Source of the DNA: CAYNFT01 sp964396535 | Lineage (GTDB): Bacteria; Chloroflexota; Dehalococcoidia; Dehalococcoidales; UBA2162 | Reading direction: 5' to 3' | DNA length: 28,504 bases | NCBI GenBank assembly: GCA_964396535.1 | Contig: CAYNFT010000016.1 | Location: 1 to 28,504, forward strand | Shown: piece after piece, positions 15,501-23,827 of the stretch | Numbering within the stretch: the stretch's first letter is position 1 | Layout: every line of letters begins with the position of its first letter | The notes under the pieces: model-generated | Told to the model about the DNA's origin: nothing | The model's database searches: none | What the model saw: the letters and a program-made list of their open reading frames with translations, nothing else | Made by a program: the position numbers and the translations under genes

Positions 15501-16874
15501 TTAGCGTTTATATTTCCACATCGTCCCCTGTGGAGTATCCTCAAGGGCTATGCCTAGTTCGTCCAGTTTATCCCTTATCTCATCGGCAAGTTTCCATTCT
15601 TTGGCTTCACGGAGTTGGTTACGCGTAGAAATGAGTAGTTCAATAAAGGGCTCAGCATCAAGAGATGGCACCTCCAGAGGTTTGAGGGTCAAGCCCAGGA
15701 CACCCGCAAGCTCGGTTAGCAGTTGTTTGCCTTGAACAACGCTATAACCTTCGTCACCAAATCGGTTAATATCTCTGGCTAAATCAAATAGGGTTGCCAG
15801 CGCTTGCGGTGTACCGAAATCATCATCCATAGCTTTAATAAACCTGCTGCGGTAGGATTGGGCATCTATTTGCCCGCCTTTGTCCCCTCTGGCTTCACTC
15901 CTAAGCGCCTGTCGCAGCCTTTCAGCCCCTCTCTCTGCCGCCTCCAGAATCTCTTCGGAGTAGCTGAGCGGGCTGCGGTAGTAAGAGCTAAGGATGAAGA
16001 TGCGGATGGCATCGGCGCTATATTTTTCCAGTGCTTCCCTTATCGTTATCAGGTTGCCCAGTGACCGGCTCATCTTCGCCTCGTCCGTTTCATGCATTTT
16101 AAGCAGTCCGTTGTGGAGCCAGTACTTAACGAACGGCTTCTTGCCGGTGAAGCTCTCGGATTGGGCAATTTCATTCTCGTGGTGGGGAAAGAGCACGTCC
16201 TGTCCGCCGCCGTGGATATCGAGCGTCTCGCCAAGGTACTTAATCGACATGGCGCTGCACTCGATGTGCCAGCCGGGCCTGCCCTGCCCCCAGGGGCTGT
16301 CCCAGGACGGTTCGCCGACTTTTGCCTCCTTCCAGAGGAGAAAGTCCATCGGGTGCTCCTTGTCCTCCCCGGGCTCTATGCGAGCCCCGGCCATCATCGA
16401 CTCCAGTGTGCGGTGGGAAAGCTTCCCGTAATCGGGAACGTTCCTCACCCGAAAATAGACGTTGCCACCGACAATGTAAGCAAACCCCTTATCTACCAGA
16501 CCCTGGACAATCTCTATCATCTTGTCTATCTCGCCCATTGCTCGTGGGTATACATGCGCCGGGAGGACGTTCAGTGCCTTCATATCCTCGTCATAGCGTT
16601 CGACATACTTCTGCGTCAACTCCGGAACCGAAACACCGAGCTGGTTGGCGTGGGCGATGATATTGTCCTCGATGTCGGTGATGTTCTGGACGTGCTTCAC
16701 CCTGTATCCGCGAAATTCAAGGTAGCGCCGGACAATATCAAAAAAGATGTAGCTCATGGCATGGCCTATGTGACAATCAGCATAAGGATTAATCCCGCAG
16801 ACATACATCTTTACTTCATCGCCCTGGGGCACAAACTCCTCTTTTCGTCCTGAAAGGGTGTTGTATACTTTCAT
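15501..16874 (-). CDS. cysS: Cysteinyl-tRNA synthetase
   Basis: CysS charges tRNA(Cys) with cysteine. The 457-residue class I synthetase has the HIGH motif at 35-38 (CHIGHAMS), KMSRS at 267-271, and zinc ligands C26, C206, H231 and E235 (the last two in PHHENE). An anticodon-binding helical region forms the C-terminus. The segment after C26 reads GINPYADCHIGH where most CysS have GPTVYD-type sequence, a notable variant next to the active site. Its ATG overlaps the ispF stop by four bases, so it is the last gene of ispD-ispF-cysS. Confidence 0.96.
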   Translation of the reverse strand: MKVYNTLSGRKEEFVPQGDEVKMYVCGINPYADCHIGHAMSYIFFDIVRRYLEFRGYRVKHVQNITDIEDNIIAHANQLGVSVPELTQKYVERYDEDMKALNVLPAHVYPRAMGEIDKMIEIVQGLVDKGFAYIVGGNVYFRVRNVPDYGKLSHRTLESMMAGARIEPGEDKEHPMDFLLWKEAKVGEPSWDSPWGQGRPGWHIECSAMSIKYLGETLDIHGGGQDVLFPHHENEIAQSESFTGKKPFVKYWLHNGLLKMHETDEAKMSRSLGNLITIREALEKYSADAIRIFILSSYYRSPLSYSEEILEAAERGAERLRQALRSEARGDKGGQIDAQSYRSRFIKAMDDDFGTPQALATLFDLARDINRFGDEGYSVVQGKQLLTELAGVLGLTLKPLEVPSLDAEPFIELLISTRNQLREAKEWKLADEIRDKLDELGIALEDTPQGTMWKYKR

Positions 16875-17350
16875 CCTCTGTCTCCTGTTATTAAAGCAAC
16901 AGCGCAGGCAGCTATTCCTTCTCCCTGACCTATGTAGCCCAGCCCGTTTGAGGTGCTGGCTTTCACACTCACCTGGCTGAGAGTAATGCCCAGAGTCCGG
17001 CTCAACTTCTCTCGCATCGGTTCAATAAAATCTCTAAGCCTGGGTTGCTCAGCTACAATGGTAGCATCAACATTATCTATCAGCCAGCCCTTTTCAGCAA
17101 GCTTATCCTTTACTTTTTTCAGCAGCACTAGGCTGGAAACATCCTTGTACTCAGGGTCGCCGGGCGGGAAATGGCTGCCAATGTCTCCTAAAGCGGCAGC
17201 CCCAAGCAGGGCATCAATGACAGCATGGGTTAGAACATCGGCATCACTCCAGCCACTGAGCCCTTTATCGAATGGTATATCCACCCCGCCCAGCACCAGT
17301 CTTCGCCCTGAAATAAGGGGATGGACATCATAACCTATACCAATGCGCAT
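16871..17350 (-). CDS. ispF: 2-C-methyl-D-erythritol 2,4-cyclodiphosphate synthase
   Basis: IspF cyclises CDP-methylerythritol phosphate to MEcPP in the non-mevalonate isoprenoid pathway. The 159-residue protein starts MRIGIGYDVHPL; D8 and H10 with H42 (SDADVLTH) are the divalent-metal ligands. Family blocks LGDIGSHFPP and the C-terminal KASTSNGLGYIGQGEGIAA are intact. An ATG at 17362 lies four codons upstream but overlaps ispD and has no ribosome-binding site; 17350 is one base after the ispD stop and fits the family start. It overlaps cysS by four bases. Confidence 0.96.
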   Translation of the reverse strand: MRIGIGYDVHPLISGRRLVLGGVDIPFDKGLSGWSDADVLTHAVIDALLGAAALGDIGSHFPPGDPEYKDVSSLVLLKKVKDKLAEKGWLIDNVDATIVAEQPRLRDFIEPMREKLSRTLGITLSQVSVKASTSNGLGYIGQGEGIAACAVALITGDRG

Positions 17351-17351
17351 C

Positions 17352-18044
17352 TTACTTTCCATGTTTTTGCCATAAAACCTCGGCTAAAGCCAGGTCGTCG
17401 GGGGTGGTTATTTTTATGTTATCGTAGGAGCCCATATAGAGCTTAACCTTATAGCCTAATTTCTCCACAGCTCTGGCATCATCGGTCACATCATACTTCA
17501 ACTGACGATAGGCTTCAGTTATTATATCAGAACGAAACACCTGCGGGGTCTGCACTGCCCACAGGTTTTGTCGCGGTGGTGTCCCCTGGACAATCTGGTC
17601 ATCTCCAGCCACCTTGATAGTATCGGTAACCGGGACGGCAGCTACCGCAGCGCCTGTCTCCTGAGCCGTTTCCAGGCCCTGCTCAATCAAGTCATCGGTT
17701 ACCAGCGGTCTTGCTCCGTCATGGATTACCACCCAGCTACAATTACTGAGCCTGTTGAGTCCAGCGACCACTGAATCCTGGCGGCGTTCACCACCGGGGC
17801 AAACGTCGGTTACTTTAGGCCACCCCTGTTCAGCTACCAGTTGCTCTCCCTGCTCCAGGTTTTGCTGGCTGAGGACAATAACAATCTGGTTAATGGAGTT
17901 GCACTTTTGAAAGGTATCAACCACATAGGCTAAAACAGGTTTTTTGCCTAAAAGGGCAAATACCTTATCCACCCCGCCCATCCGCTGGCTCGAGCCTGCA
18001 GCTACAATAACCGCTCCCACCTTTTGTTGCTCGTTTCCCTTCAT
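17352..18044 (-). CDS. ispD: 2-C-methyl-D-erythritol 4-phosphate cytidylyltransferase
   Basis: IspD transfers CMP from CTP to methylerythritol phosphate, the third step of the MEP pathway. The 230-residue protein shows the glycine-rich AVIVAAGSSQRMGG nucleotide loop, a lysine in GKKPVLAY, VVIHDGARPLV, and IKITTPDDLALAE at the end. It is the first gene of ispD-ispF-cysS and has a good promoter at 18083-18111 overlapped by a 10-bp dyad that may be an operator. Confidence 0.96.
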   Translation of the reverse strand: MKGNEQQKVGAVIVAAGSSQRMGGVDKVFALLGKKPVLAYVVDTFQKCNSINQIVIVLSQQNLEQGEQLVAEQGWPKVTDVCPGGERRQDSVVAGLNRLSNCSWVVIHDGARPLVTDDLIEQGLETAQETGAAVAAVPVTDTIKVAGDDQIVQGTPPRQNLWAVQTPQVFRSDIITEAYRQLKYDVTDDARAVEKLGYKVKLYMGSYDNIKITTPDDLALAEVLWQKHGK

Positions 18045-18082
18045 GCTCTAAACCTATTTCCTGCCTGAATTAGATTAAATTG

Positions 18083-18111
18083 AGTTTACACATATTTAGG
18101 TTGTTTATCAA
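18083..18111 (-). promoter_or_regulatory. ispD-ispF-cysS promoter
   Basis: Minus-strand TTGATA (18106-18111, five of six) and TAAACT (18083-18088, four of six) are separated by 17 bp. The same TAAACT -10 form appears in the 5S promoter. Confidence 0.6.
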
Positions 18112-18118
18112 CCTAAAT
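18094..18118. promoter_or_regulatory. Perfect 10-bp dyad (putative operator) between ispD and radA
   Basis: ATTTAGGTTG (18094-18103) is the exact complement of CAACCTAAAT (18109-18118) around TTTAT. It covers the -35 box and most of the spacer of the ispD promoter, as a repressor site would. No T-run follows, so it is not a terminator. Confidence 0.55.
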
Positions 18119-18164
18119 TCAAACTATTCTTGCATTACTACCCAAAATCAAGTAAAGTCAATTC

Positions 18165-19547
18165 ATGGCAAAATCGGACAAATCCGGCACCAGGGCTATC
18201 TTTGTCTGTCAGCACTGCGGCCGGGAGGAGCTGAAATGGCTGGGACGCTGCCCCACCTGCCAGGAGTGGAACAGTTTTGTTGAAACAACGGTAGCGGCTC
18301 AGGCCAGTTCCCCCAGGCATGCTTCCCCGGTCAGTCCACCCCAGGAGCTATCCCAGGTCGTTATTGAGGCAGCCGACCGTTTTTCACTTCCCCTGGCTGA
18401 ATTTAACCGGGTGCTGGGGGGAGGGCTGGTGCCCGGCTCTCTGATGCTCACCGGCGGTGACCCCGGCATTGGCAAATCCACCCTCCTGCTTCAGGTTTCA
18501 GCCCTGGTAGCCCGGGCCCGGGGCAGGGTGGTTTATGTCTCTGGTGAGGAAACACTCCACCAGATTAAGCTCAGGGCAGAGCGCCTGGGAATAAAAGGCG
18601 ATAATCTTTACCTTCTGGCGGAAACTGATTTGGAGATTAGCCTGAGCCAGATTGAGGAACTATCACCCAGCCTGGTGGTTATTGACTCCATTCAGGCAGT
18701 TTATCTCCCCGAGCTGGATACAGCGCCGGGCAGCATCACCCAGGTGCGGGAGTGCACCATGAGGCTTATGCACTGGGCAAAGCTCAGTGGGGTGCCGGTT
18801 TTCATTGTCGGGCATGTAACCAAGGACGGTGCTATTGCCGGTCCCCGGACTCTGGAACACATCGTGGATGCGGTGCTCTACCTTGAGGGTGAGCCTTTCA
18901 GTGCCTATCGACTGCTGCGCTGTGTGAAAAACCGCTTTGGCTCCACCAACGAGATAGGTGTCTTTGAGATGAAGGAACAGGGGTTGGTCGAGGTGGAGAA
19001 CCCATCAAAGGCATTTTTATCACAGCGGTTTGCTGAGGCTGTTGGCTCAACGGTGGTGCCTGTCCTTGAGGGCAGCCGACCCCTGCTGGTGGAGATTCAA
19101 GCCCTGACCAATCCCACCAGTTTTGGCTTACCCCGGCGCACTGCTAATGGCGTTGACTTTAACCGCCTGCTGCTGGTTACTGCCGTGCTGACCAGGCGTA
19201 TCGGCTTGAAGCTCGGCAATCAGGATATTATGGTCAATGTTGCCGGAGGACTCAAGATTGGGGAGCCGGCGGCCGATTTAGGCATCGCCCTGGCTGTTAC
19301 TTCCAGCGCTCGTGATGTTGCTGTTGACCCGGAACTAGCGGCGGTGGGGGAGGTGGGGCTCAGTGGTGAGCTGAGAGCGGTCTCTCAGCTAGACAGACGG
19401 GTGAATGAAGCCGCCCGGATGGGCTTTAAACGCTGCCTGGTACCTAAAGTCGGTGCCAGCGTCACCCCATCCCCCAAAGACATCCAGCTTATCCCCACCA
19501 GCACCCTCAGAGAAGCAATCAGGGTGGGGCTGGTTAGTAAGGGCTAA
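18165..19547 (+). CDS. radA: DNA repair protein RadA (Sms)
   Basis: RadA is a RecA-like ATPase that helps process branched recombination intermediates. The 460-residue protein has the N-terminal zinc finger (C15, C18, C29, C32), Walker A GDPGIGKST at 98-106, Walker B VVIDS near 171-175, the RadA-specific KNRFG at 255-259, and a Lon-protease-like C-terminal domain with GGLKIGEPAADL. It is divergent from ispD and its stop touches the stop of the convergent DUF6174 gene with no gap. No clear ribosome-binding site was seen before ATG 18165. Confidence 0.96.
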   Translation: MAKSDKSGTRAIFVCQHCGREELKWLGRCPTCQEWNSFVETTVAAQASSPRHASPVSPPQELSQVVIEAADRFSLPLAEFNRVLGGGLVPGSLMLTGGDPGIGKSTLLLQVSALVARARGRVVYVSGEETLHQIKLRAERLGIKGDNLYLLAETDLEISLSQIEELSPSLVVIDSIQAVYLPELDTAPGSITQVRECTMRLMHWAKLSGVPVFIVGHVTKDGAIAGPRTLEHIVDAVLYLEGEPFSAYRLLRCVKNRFGSTNEIGVFEMKEQGLVEVENPSKAFLSQRFAEAVGSTVVPVLEGSRPLLVEIQALTNPTSFGLPRRTANGVDFNRLLLVTAVLTRRIGLKLGNQDIMVNVAGGLKIGEPAADLGIALAVTSSARDVAVDPELAAVGEVGLSGELRAVSQLDRRVNEAARMGFKRCLVPKVGASVTPSPKDIQLIPTSTLREAIRVGLVSKG

Positions 19548-20546
19548 TTATTTTGCAGTTTGCCCCTGTTCAAGAATCTTGAAATCAATAATGCTGTAAG
19601 AATATATGCCGGGATCGCCTATTCTGTAGGGGTCGCGAAGAGCGATATATGTGGGATAGCCAGCATTTCCATTATACCGAATGTCAAGTTGATTGAATCC
19701 TTTCCCCTCCTTTTCTCTCAGAGCTTTACGGATTCTGTCAAAAAGGTCTGGAACCGTATCAAGGCTGTTTATATCCAGAGAGCCACCTTTCACCAACTCT
19801 TCCGAAGTCGCAATACCATCTTCTACTCTTACATATACTTCTGAATACCCCTCGCCTGTCCACGCCCTGAGAGTGTATTCATAGTTTGATATTTCCTTGC
19901 TTTCCCAGACCTTTTCGTGACTATCCAGTTCAGTTTCTAAACGGGCATATCTGATTTCCCTTGGTTCAAGAACCTTGAAATCATAGATGGTGTACTCATA
20001 ATCACCCTGAATGCGCAAGAGTTGACCCTCGGGTTGGCTTGTGAGTTCGATGTGTGTCGGGTAGCCAAGGTCAGCATCGTAACGAATCACGAGTCTGCTA
20101 ACCCCGTCTTCATCTCTGTCTGCCAGGGCTCTGCGGATTCTGTTAAAGAGGTCTGGAACCGTATCAAGGCTATCAATATTGGCTGGAACTGGGTATATCT
20201 TACTGGTAAAATGGGCCTCCAGCCCTTCTGATATGGCGGTACCGTCTTCTACCCGTACCGCTACTTGCGAATACCCCTCATCGGTCGATGCTCCAAGAGC
20301 TCCAAGAGTATATTCATAATCCGATATGCCCTTACTCTGCCACAGGCTTTCGTATTTATTTAGTTCAGCTTCTAACTGGGCATATCTAATGTGCGTGTTT
20401 ACCATATAGCCGAGGAATATTATTAGAAGGATGACAACAACAATAAGAGCAGACAGGCTCCGCCACCTGTGTGCAGGCAGATATTCCAGTATTGAGAAAG
20501 GGAGCTTCTTTATTTCGGCTGCTTCTTTACGACTTTGACTATCCAT
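19548..20546 (-). CDS. Membrane-anchored protein with two DUF6174-like repeats
   Basis: A 332-residue protein with a basic N-terminus and one membrane helix (about 32-49), followed by two similar domains outside the membrane (about 57-194 and 200-326). Both repeats share YEYTL, a VRVEDG strand, SLDTVPDLF-RIR-AL, an IRY...GYPT strand and a DFK-LE end. The pattern fits the DUF6174 family, whose function is unknown. AAGGAG lies eight bases before ATG 20546. The last gene of the hydrolase-queF-cupin row, 77 bp after the cupin. It is probably a single-pass membrane protein with its repeats outside the cytoplasm; the internal duplication is clear. Confidence 0.75.
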   Translation of the reverse strand: MDSQSRKEAAEIKKLPFSILEYLPAHRWRSLSALIVVVILLIIFLGYMVNTHIRYAQLEAELNKYESLWQSKGISDYEYTLGALGASTDEGYSQVAVRVEDGTAISEGLEAHFTSKIYPVPANIDSLDTVPDLFNRIRRALADRDEDGVSRLVIRYDADLGYPTHIELTSQPEGQLLRIQGDYEYTIYDFKVLEPREIRYARLETELDSHEKVWESKEISNYEYTLRAWTGEGYSEVYVRVEDGIATSEELVKGGSLDINSLDTVPDLFDRIRKALREKEGKGFNQLDIRYNGNAGYPTYIALRDPYRIGDPGIYSYSIIDFKILEQGQTAK

Positions 20547-20572
20547 ACCCCGTTCTCCTTATGCCATGCGTT

Positions 20573-20582
20573 AACACGTGTT
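20573..20582. promoter_or_regulatory. Palindrome upstream of the DUF6174 gene
   Basis: AACACGTGTT is a perfect 10-bp palindrome in the 77-bp gap between the cupin and the DUF6174 gene. It could be a binding site for a dimeric regulator; no promoter was identified beside it. Confidence 0.3.
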
Positions 20583-20623
20583 GTAACTATATATACGGAG
20601 AAGCAGGAAAAGTATCACATGCC

Positions 20624-20953
20624 CTAGTCCACAAACGGTATCACGCAGATAAAGCGCAGAATCTCCTCACCGTTGTTTTTGAAGCAGTGGGGCTCGTCAG
20701 GGGGGACGAAGACGACGCTGTCTCTGGCGATTGATGTTTCCCCCTGCTCACTTACCGCCACCCCCCGACCGTCAAGTACAAATACCTCGTGCTCCCAGGC
20801 GTGGGTGTGGTATGGGGTTGAACTGCCGGGGTCTACCTCAAAGACGCGCATACAATAGTTTGGCGCCCCGTCATCAGCGTTAATAACCTCGCGCTTGACT
20901 ACTCCGGGCATCTCCTGAATGGGCTTGGTATCAAGGTATTTACTCACTTTCAT
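20624..20953 (-). CDS. Small single-domain cupin
   Basis: A 109-residue cupin_2 protein: one beta-barrel with metal-ligand candidates H49, H51 and H55 (in HTHAWEH) and H89 (PPDEPHCF). These small cupins are often dioxygenases, isomerases or sensors, and no specific function can be named. ATG 20953 is preferred: AAGG lies at the right distance, whereas ATG 20962 overlaps it. It follows queF by about 17 bp and is likely co-transcribed. Confidence 0.88.
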   Translation of the reverse strand: MKVSKYLDTKPIQEMPGVVKREVINADDGAPNYCMRVFEVDPGSSTPYHTHAWEHEVFVLDGRGVAVSEQGETSIARDSVVFVPPDEPHCFKNNGEEILRFICVIPFVD

Positions 20954-20970
20954 ATCTACCATCCTTATTT

Positions 20971-21375
20971 TTATTGCTCTTTCTCGTATTCGGCAACTGC
21001 TATGGTCTTTATGCCGCCTCTTTCCCCGTATTCTGCCTCCACCGTCATTGAAACAGGCTGCAACAGTTGCGTTAAATCCTTGAGGATGCGGTTTACGGCG
21101 TGCTCCTGCAATATTCCCACATTACGGTAGGAGGTTAAATAATATTTCAGAGACTTGAGTTCCACCAGGGAGCTATCCGGCAGGTAGCTTATTGTCAGCT
21201 TTCCGAAATCGGGCAAGCCTGTCCAGGGACAGACCATAGTAAACTCATCAGTCTCGTAGACTACCTCGGTTGCCGAGCCGGGATAGTCAAAGGGAACCGC
21301 TTCAAGCACGGCAACATCTATGGCATCTTCCTGCTGGATATCGAATCGCCTTGAGGCATACTTGTCTATTTCCAT
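20971..21375 (-). CDS. queF: NADPH-dependent 7-cyano-7-deazaguanine reductase
   Basis: QueF reduces preQ0 to preQ1 in queuosine synthesis, a tRNA modification pathway. The 134-residue protein is the short single-domain type. C49 (VCPWTGLPD) forms the substrate thioimide and D56 assists; ELKSLK at 72-77 is the family signature, and E91-H92 lie in the expected QEHAVN region. queC, queD and queE are not in the window. A GGGGTGAGG site precedes the ATG. It lies between the hydrolase and cupin genes. Confidence 0.94.
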   Translation of the reverse strand: MEIDKYASRRFDIQQEDAIDVAVLEAVPFDYPGSATEVVYETDEFTMVCPWTGLPDFGKLTISYLPDSSLVELKSLKYYLTSYRNVGILQEHAVNRILKDLTQLLQPVSMTVEAEYGERGGIKTIAVAEYEKEQ

Positions 21376-21398
21376 CTAACCTCACCCCCTAGTTTTTA

Positions 21399-22178
21399 TT
21401 AGATTTCGCTTTTAAGAATAGCATAAAACCTGTCCTTGGCGCTCCGTTCGAGCCAGGGATAATGACCGCATTTCTCCAGCAGGATGAACCGAAAGTCCTT
21501 CAGAACGCGAGAAAGTGGTTCTTCCACCCCTTCGGGGAGGTGGGGGTCGTAGTCGCCATGTATTGCCAATACGGGACACTGGATGTTCTTCCCAAGCTCT
21601 AACAACTCCCCGCTGCTTCTCAGCTCCTTAGCTCCTTCCCATACGCTCTGATTGATATCGTACTGGACTTCCAGCGCCTCGTGGTCGTATGACAAAGGGT
21701 CATACGAATCAGCTTTGGCAAATAACTTCCCAAGCCGAGCCATAGGCGTGTTTTTATCTTCGGTGGCGGGGTCGTTCAGGGTTTCTACCAGGGATAGGGC
21801 TTCCACTCTTTCTTCTTCACCAAGCCGACTCAACCTGGTTCCCACAATATTTGCGGCATATTCTTCCTCAAATGGCCCACTCCCAACGAGTACGAGCTTT
21901 TTTACCAGCGAAGGATACCGGGCGGTGAAAATAAAACTAAGCATCGCACCCCATGAGTGTCCTATCAATGTGACAGGAATAGCTCCGTTCTTCTCTAAAA
22001 CATCCTTTAGCTCCTGGACCTGCCCTTCTAATGTCGCTGCTGTCTGGAGTGGCTCAAGAATCCCCTTAATGGAGGAGAGCTCTCTAGCCAACGGTGCCAC
22101 TTCTCCCGGCGCACCCGGTCCTCCGTGAATGACAGCTACATTGAAGGGTTCGTTTCCATACTTTCTTAAGTTCCTCAT
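21399..22178 (-). CDS. Alpha/beta hydrolase (prolyl aminopeptidase-like)
   Basis: A 259-residue alpha/beta hydrolase. HGGPG at 18-22 is the oxyanion-hole motif shared with proline iminopeptidases, S75 in GHSWG is the nucleophile, D209 or D211 (HGDYD) and H239 (CGHYPW) complete the triad. The substrate is unknown: a peptidase or an ester hydrolase is possible. AAAGGTGAT lies before ATG 22178. It heads the row hydrolase-queF-cupin-DUF6174. Confidence 0.87.
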   Translation of the reverse strand: MRNLRKYGNEPFNVAVIHGGPGAPGEVAPLARELSSIKGILEPLQTAATLEGQVQELKDVLEKNGAIPVTLIGHSWGAMLSFIFTARYPSLVKKLVLVGSGPFEEEYAANIVGTRLSRLGEEERVEALSLVETLNDPATEDKNTPMARLGKLFAKADSYDPLSYDHEALEVQYDINQSVWEGAKELRSSGELLELGKNIQCPVLAIHGDYDPHLPEGVEEPLSRVLKDFRFILLEKCGHYPWLERSAKDRFYAILKSEI

Positions 22179-22256
22179 ATTTATATCACCTTTAACCTCT
22201 TAATGGTATAAAGATAAACAGGTTCCTCTAATAGCCCCACGAATTAGTTCAAAAAC

Positions 22257-22286
22257 ATTTTAGCACTATTTGAAATCTAGAGTGAA
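22257..22286 (-). promoter_or_regulatory. Possible promoter of the hydrolase operon
   Basis: Minus-strand TTCACT (22281-22286) and TAAAAT (22257-22262) are separated by 18 bp, four and five of six to consensus. Plausible but weaker than other promoters here. Confidence 0.35.
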
Positions 22287-22292
22287 TAATAA

Positions 22293-22334
22293 AGGGGAGG
22301 GGGGTCAGGGGGATAGGTTACCACAAACCTCATT
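22293..22334. repeat. GC-rich repeat, family B copy (3' part)
   Basis: GGGGAGGGGGGTCAGGGGG followed by GATAGGTTACCACAAAC is the tail of the family B element, here without its left hairpin arm. It fills much of the gap between the hydrolase and oadB genes. Confidence 0.5.
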
Positions 22335-22381
22335 ATTTGAGTTGGTGGGGGGAATGTTTGGGCTGGAGCAAATTAGCTAGT

Positions 22382-23566
22382 TTAGCCAACCATACCCAGG
22401 AATACGCCAGCGGCGGTAGCTGTGCCGATTACCCCGGCAATATTTGGTCCCATAGCATGCATCAGCAAAAAGTTCCTGGGGTTGGCTTCCTGGCCCATCC
22501 TCTGGACTACTCTGGATGCCATTGGCACCGCGGAGACACCGGCAGCGCCTATCATCGGATTAATCTTCTCTTTGCTAAAGAGGTTCATCAACTTTGCCAG
22601 AGCCAGACCAAAGGCAGTAGAGGCAGAAAAAGCTACCACTCCCAGGCCAAATACTATCATACTGTCTACCTTGAGGAAGGACTCGGCGCTCATAAAGCAG
22701 CCGACACATAGACCGAGGAGAATGGTAAGTACATTCATAAAGGCGTTGGCAGCAGTATCAGCCAGTCTATCAGTAACGCCACTAACAGCCAGCAGGTTGC
22801 CAAACATGAACATACCGATGAGGGGAGCTGACTTGGGCACCAGCAGGATAATAATAACAGCAGCAATTAAAGGGAAGAAGAGTTTTTCAGTCTTGGACAC
22901 CGGCCTTAACTGTGGCTTCATGTATATTGCCCGCTCTTTTTTGGTAGTGAGCAGTTTGATTATGGGTGGCTGAATAATGGGCACTAGCGCCATATAGGTA
23001 TAGGCGGCTACAGCAGTAGCCCCGATAAAATGGGGAGCAAGCTTATTAGTCAGATAAACAGTAGTCGGTCCATCAGCACCACCGATTATACCAATTGAGC
23101 AGGCTTCATTTATGCCAATTTTCGCTATGTCAGGAGATATTACACTTCCTATCAGCAAAGCTATAAAAAAGGCGAAGTAAACACCGAATTGTGCCCCGGC
23201 ACCCAGAATTAAGGTCTTCGGGTTAGCAATAAGGGGACCGAAGTCTTCCATAGCGCCCAAGCCAAGAAAGATAAAGCAGGGTATTAGCTCCCAGGCGAGA
23301 CCGTAGCGAAATATCCTGGATATTAAGCCGGCGGGCTCGCCGCCTATAGCATAGGATTCGACAACCTTACCGGCAACTATGGACTCCATCAATCCGCCGA
23401 AAGGCAGGTTGACCAGAACCACACCAAAGCCAATGGGCACCAGCAGCAGGGGCTCCATTTTTTTGGCGATGCCCAAGTACAGAAGGACACAGCCAATGAG
23501 TATCATCAATATTGGGCTGGGCCACCCAAAGAGATTAGCAAACCCAGTTTCAAAAAGGCCGAACAC
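22382..23566 (-). CDS. oadB: Sodium-translocating decarboxylase beta subunit
   Basis: The beta subunit moves sodium ions out of the cell using the energy of carboxybiotin decarboxylation (oxaloacetate, methylmalonyl-CoA, glutaconyl-CoA or malonate decarboxylases). The 394-residue protein has many membrane helices; GGADGPTTVY at 162-171 contains the conserved aspartate D165, and the FLGLGAMEDFGPL and NPKTLILGAGAQFG blocks are family landmarks. The start is GTG with a weak AGGGG site. The biotin carrier and gamma genes lie just upstream. The carboxyltransferase alpha subunit is not in the window, so the substrate cannot be fixed; the symbol names the family only. Confidence 0.93.
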   Translation of the reverse strand: MFGLFETGFANLFGWPSPILMILIGCVLLYLGIAKKMEPLLLVPIGFGVVLVNLPFGGLMESIVAGKVVESYAIGGEPAGLISRIFRYGLAWELIPCFIFLGLGAMEDFGPLIANPKTLILGAGAQFGVYFAFFIALLIGSVISPDIAKIGINEACSIGIIGGADGPTTVYLTNKLAPHFIGATAVAAYTYMALVPIIQPPIIKLLTTKKERAIYMKPQLRPVSKTEKLFFPLIAAVIIILLVPKSAPLIGMFMFGNLLAVSGVTDRLADTAANAFMNVLTILLGLCVGCFMSAESFLKVDSMIVFGLGVVAFSASTAFGLALAKLMNLFSKEKINPMIGAAGVSAVPMASRVVQRMGQEANPRNFLLMHAMGPNIAGVIGTATAAGVFLGMVG

Positions 23567-23603
23567 CAGTTATACCCCTATCAGGTTTATAGACATTTAC
23601 TCA

Positions 23604-23825
23604 TCAATATTCAATAGTAGCTAGCAAATTACCTGCCTCCACCACCTCCCCCACAGAAGCTTTTAGCTCAGTAATTGTGCCAGCTACCGGAGCTAATATC
23701 GGGTTCTCCATCTTCATTGACTCAATAAAGCAGATTACGTCTCCCTCCTGAACCGCATCCCCTGTTTTAACTTCTACACTAATAATCTTGCCTGTTATCG
23801 GGACTTCGACAATTTCCTGCGCCAA
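23604..23825 (-). CDS. Biotin carboxyl carrier protein (decarboxylase biotinyl subunit)
   Basis: A 73-residue biotinyl-domain protein with K38 in ESMKMEN as the biotin site and the barrel-sandwich strands around it (VPITGKIISVEVKTGDAVQEGD and APVAGTITEL). It lacks the long proline/alanine linker of larger BCCPs, so it is a free-standing carrier, as in MmdC/GcdC-type complexes. The start is TTG at 23825, eight bases after AAGGAG and two bases after the gamma gene's stop. It carries the carboxyl group from the missing carboxyltransferase to the beta subunit. Confidence 0.92.
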   Translation of the reverse strand: MAQEIVEVPITGKIISVEVKTGDAVQEGDVICFIESMKMENPILAPVAGTITELKASVGEVVEAGNLLATIEY

Positions 23826-23827
23826 TT

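Noticed and set aside
16092..16853. 253-codon plus-strand ORF
   Set aside because: It lies wholly antisense to cysS, which has all catalytic motifs; its protein resembles nothing known.
22422..22973. 183-codon plus-strand ORF
   Set aside because: Antisense shadow of the decarboxylase beta subunit, no ribosome-binding site.
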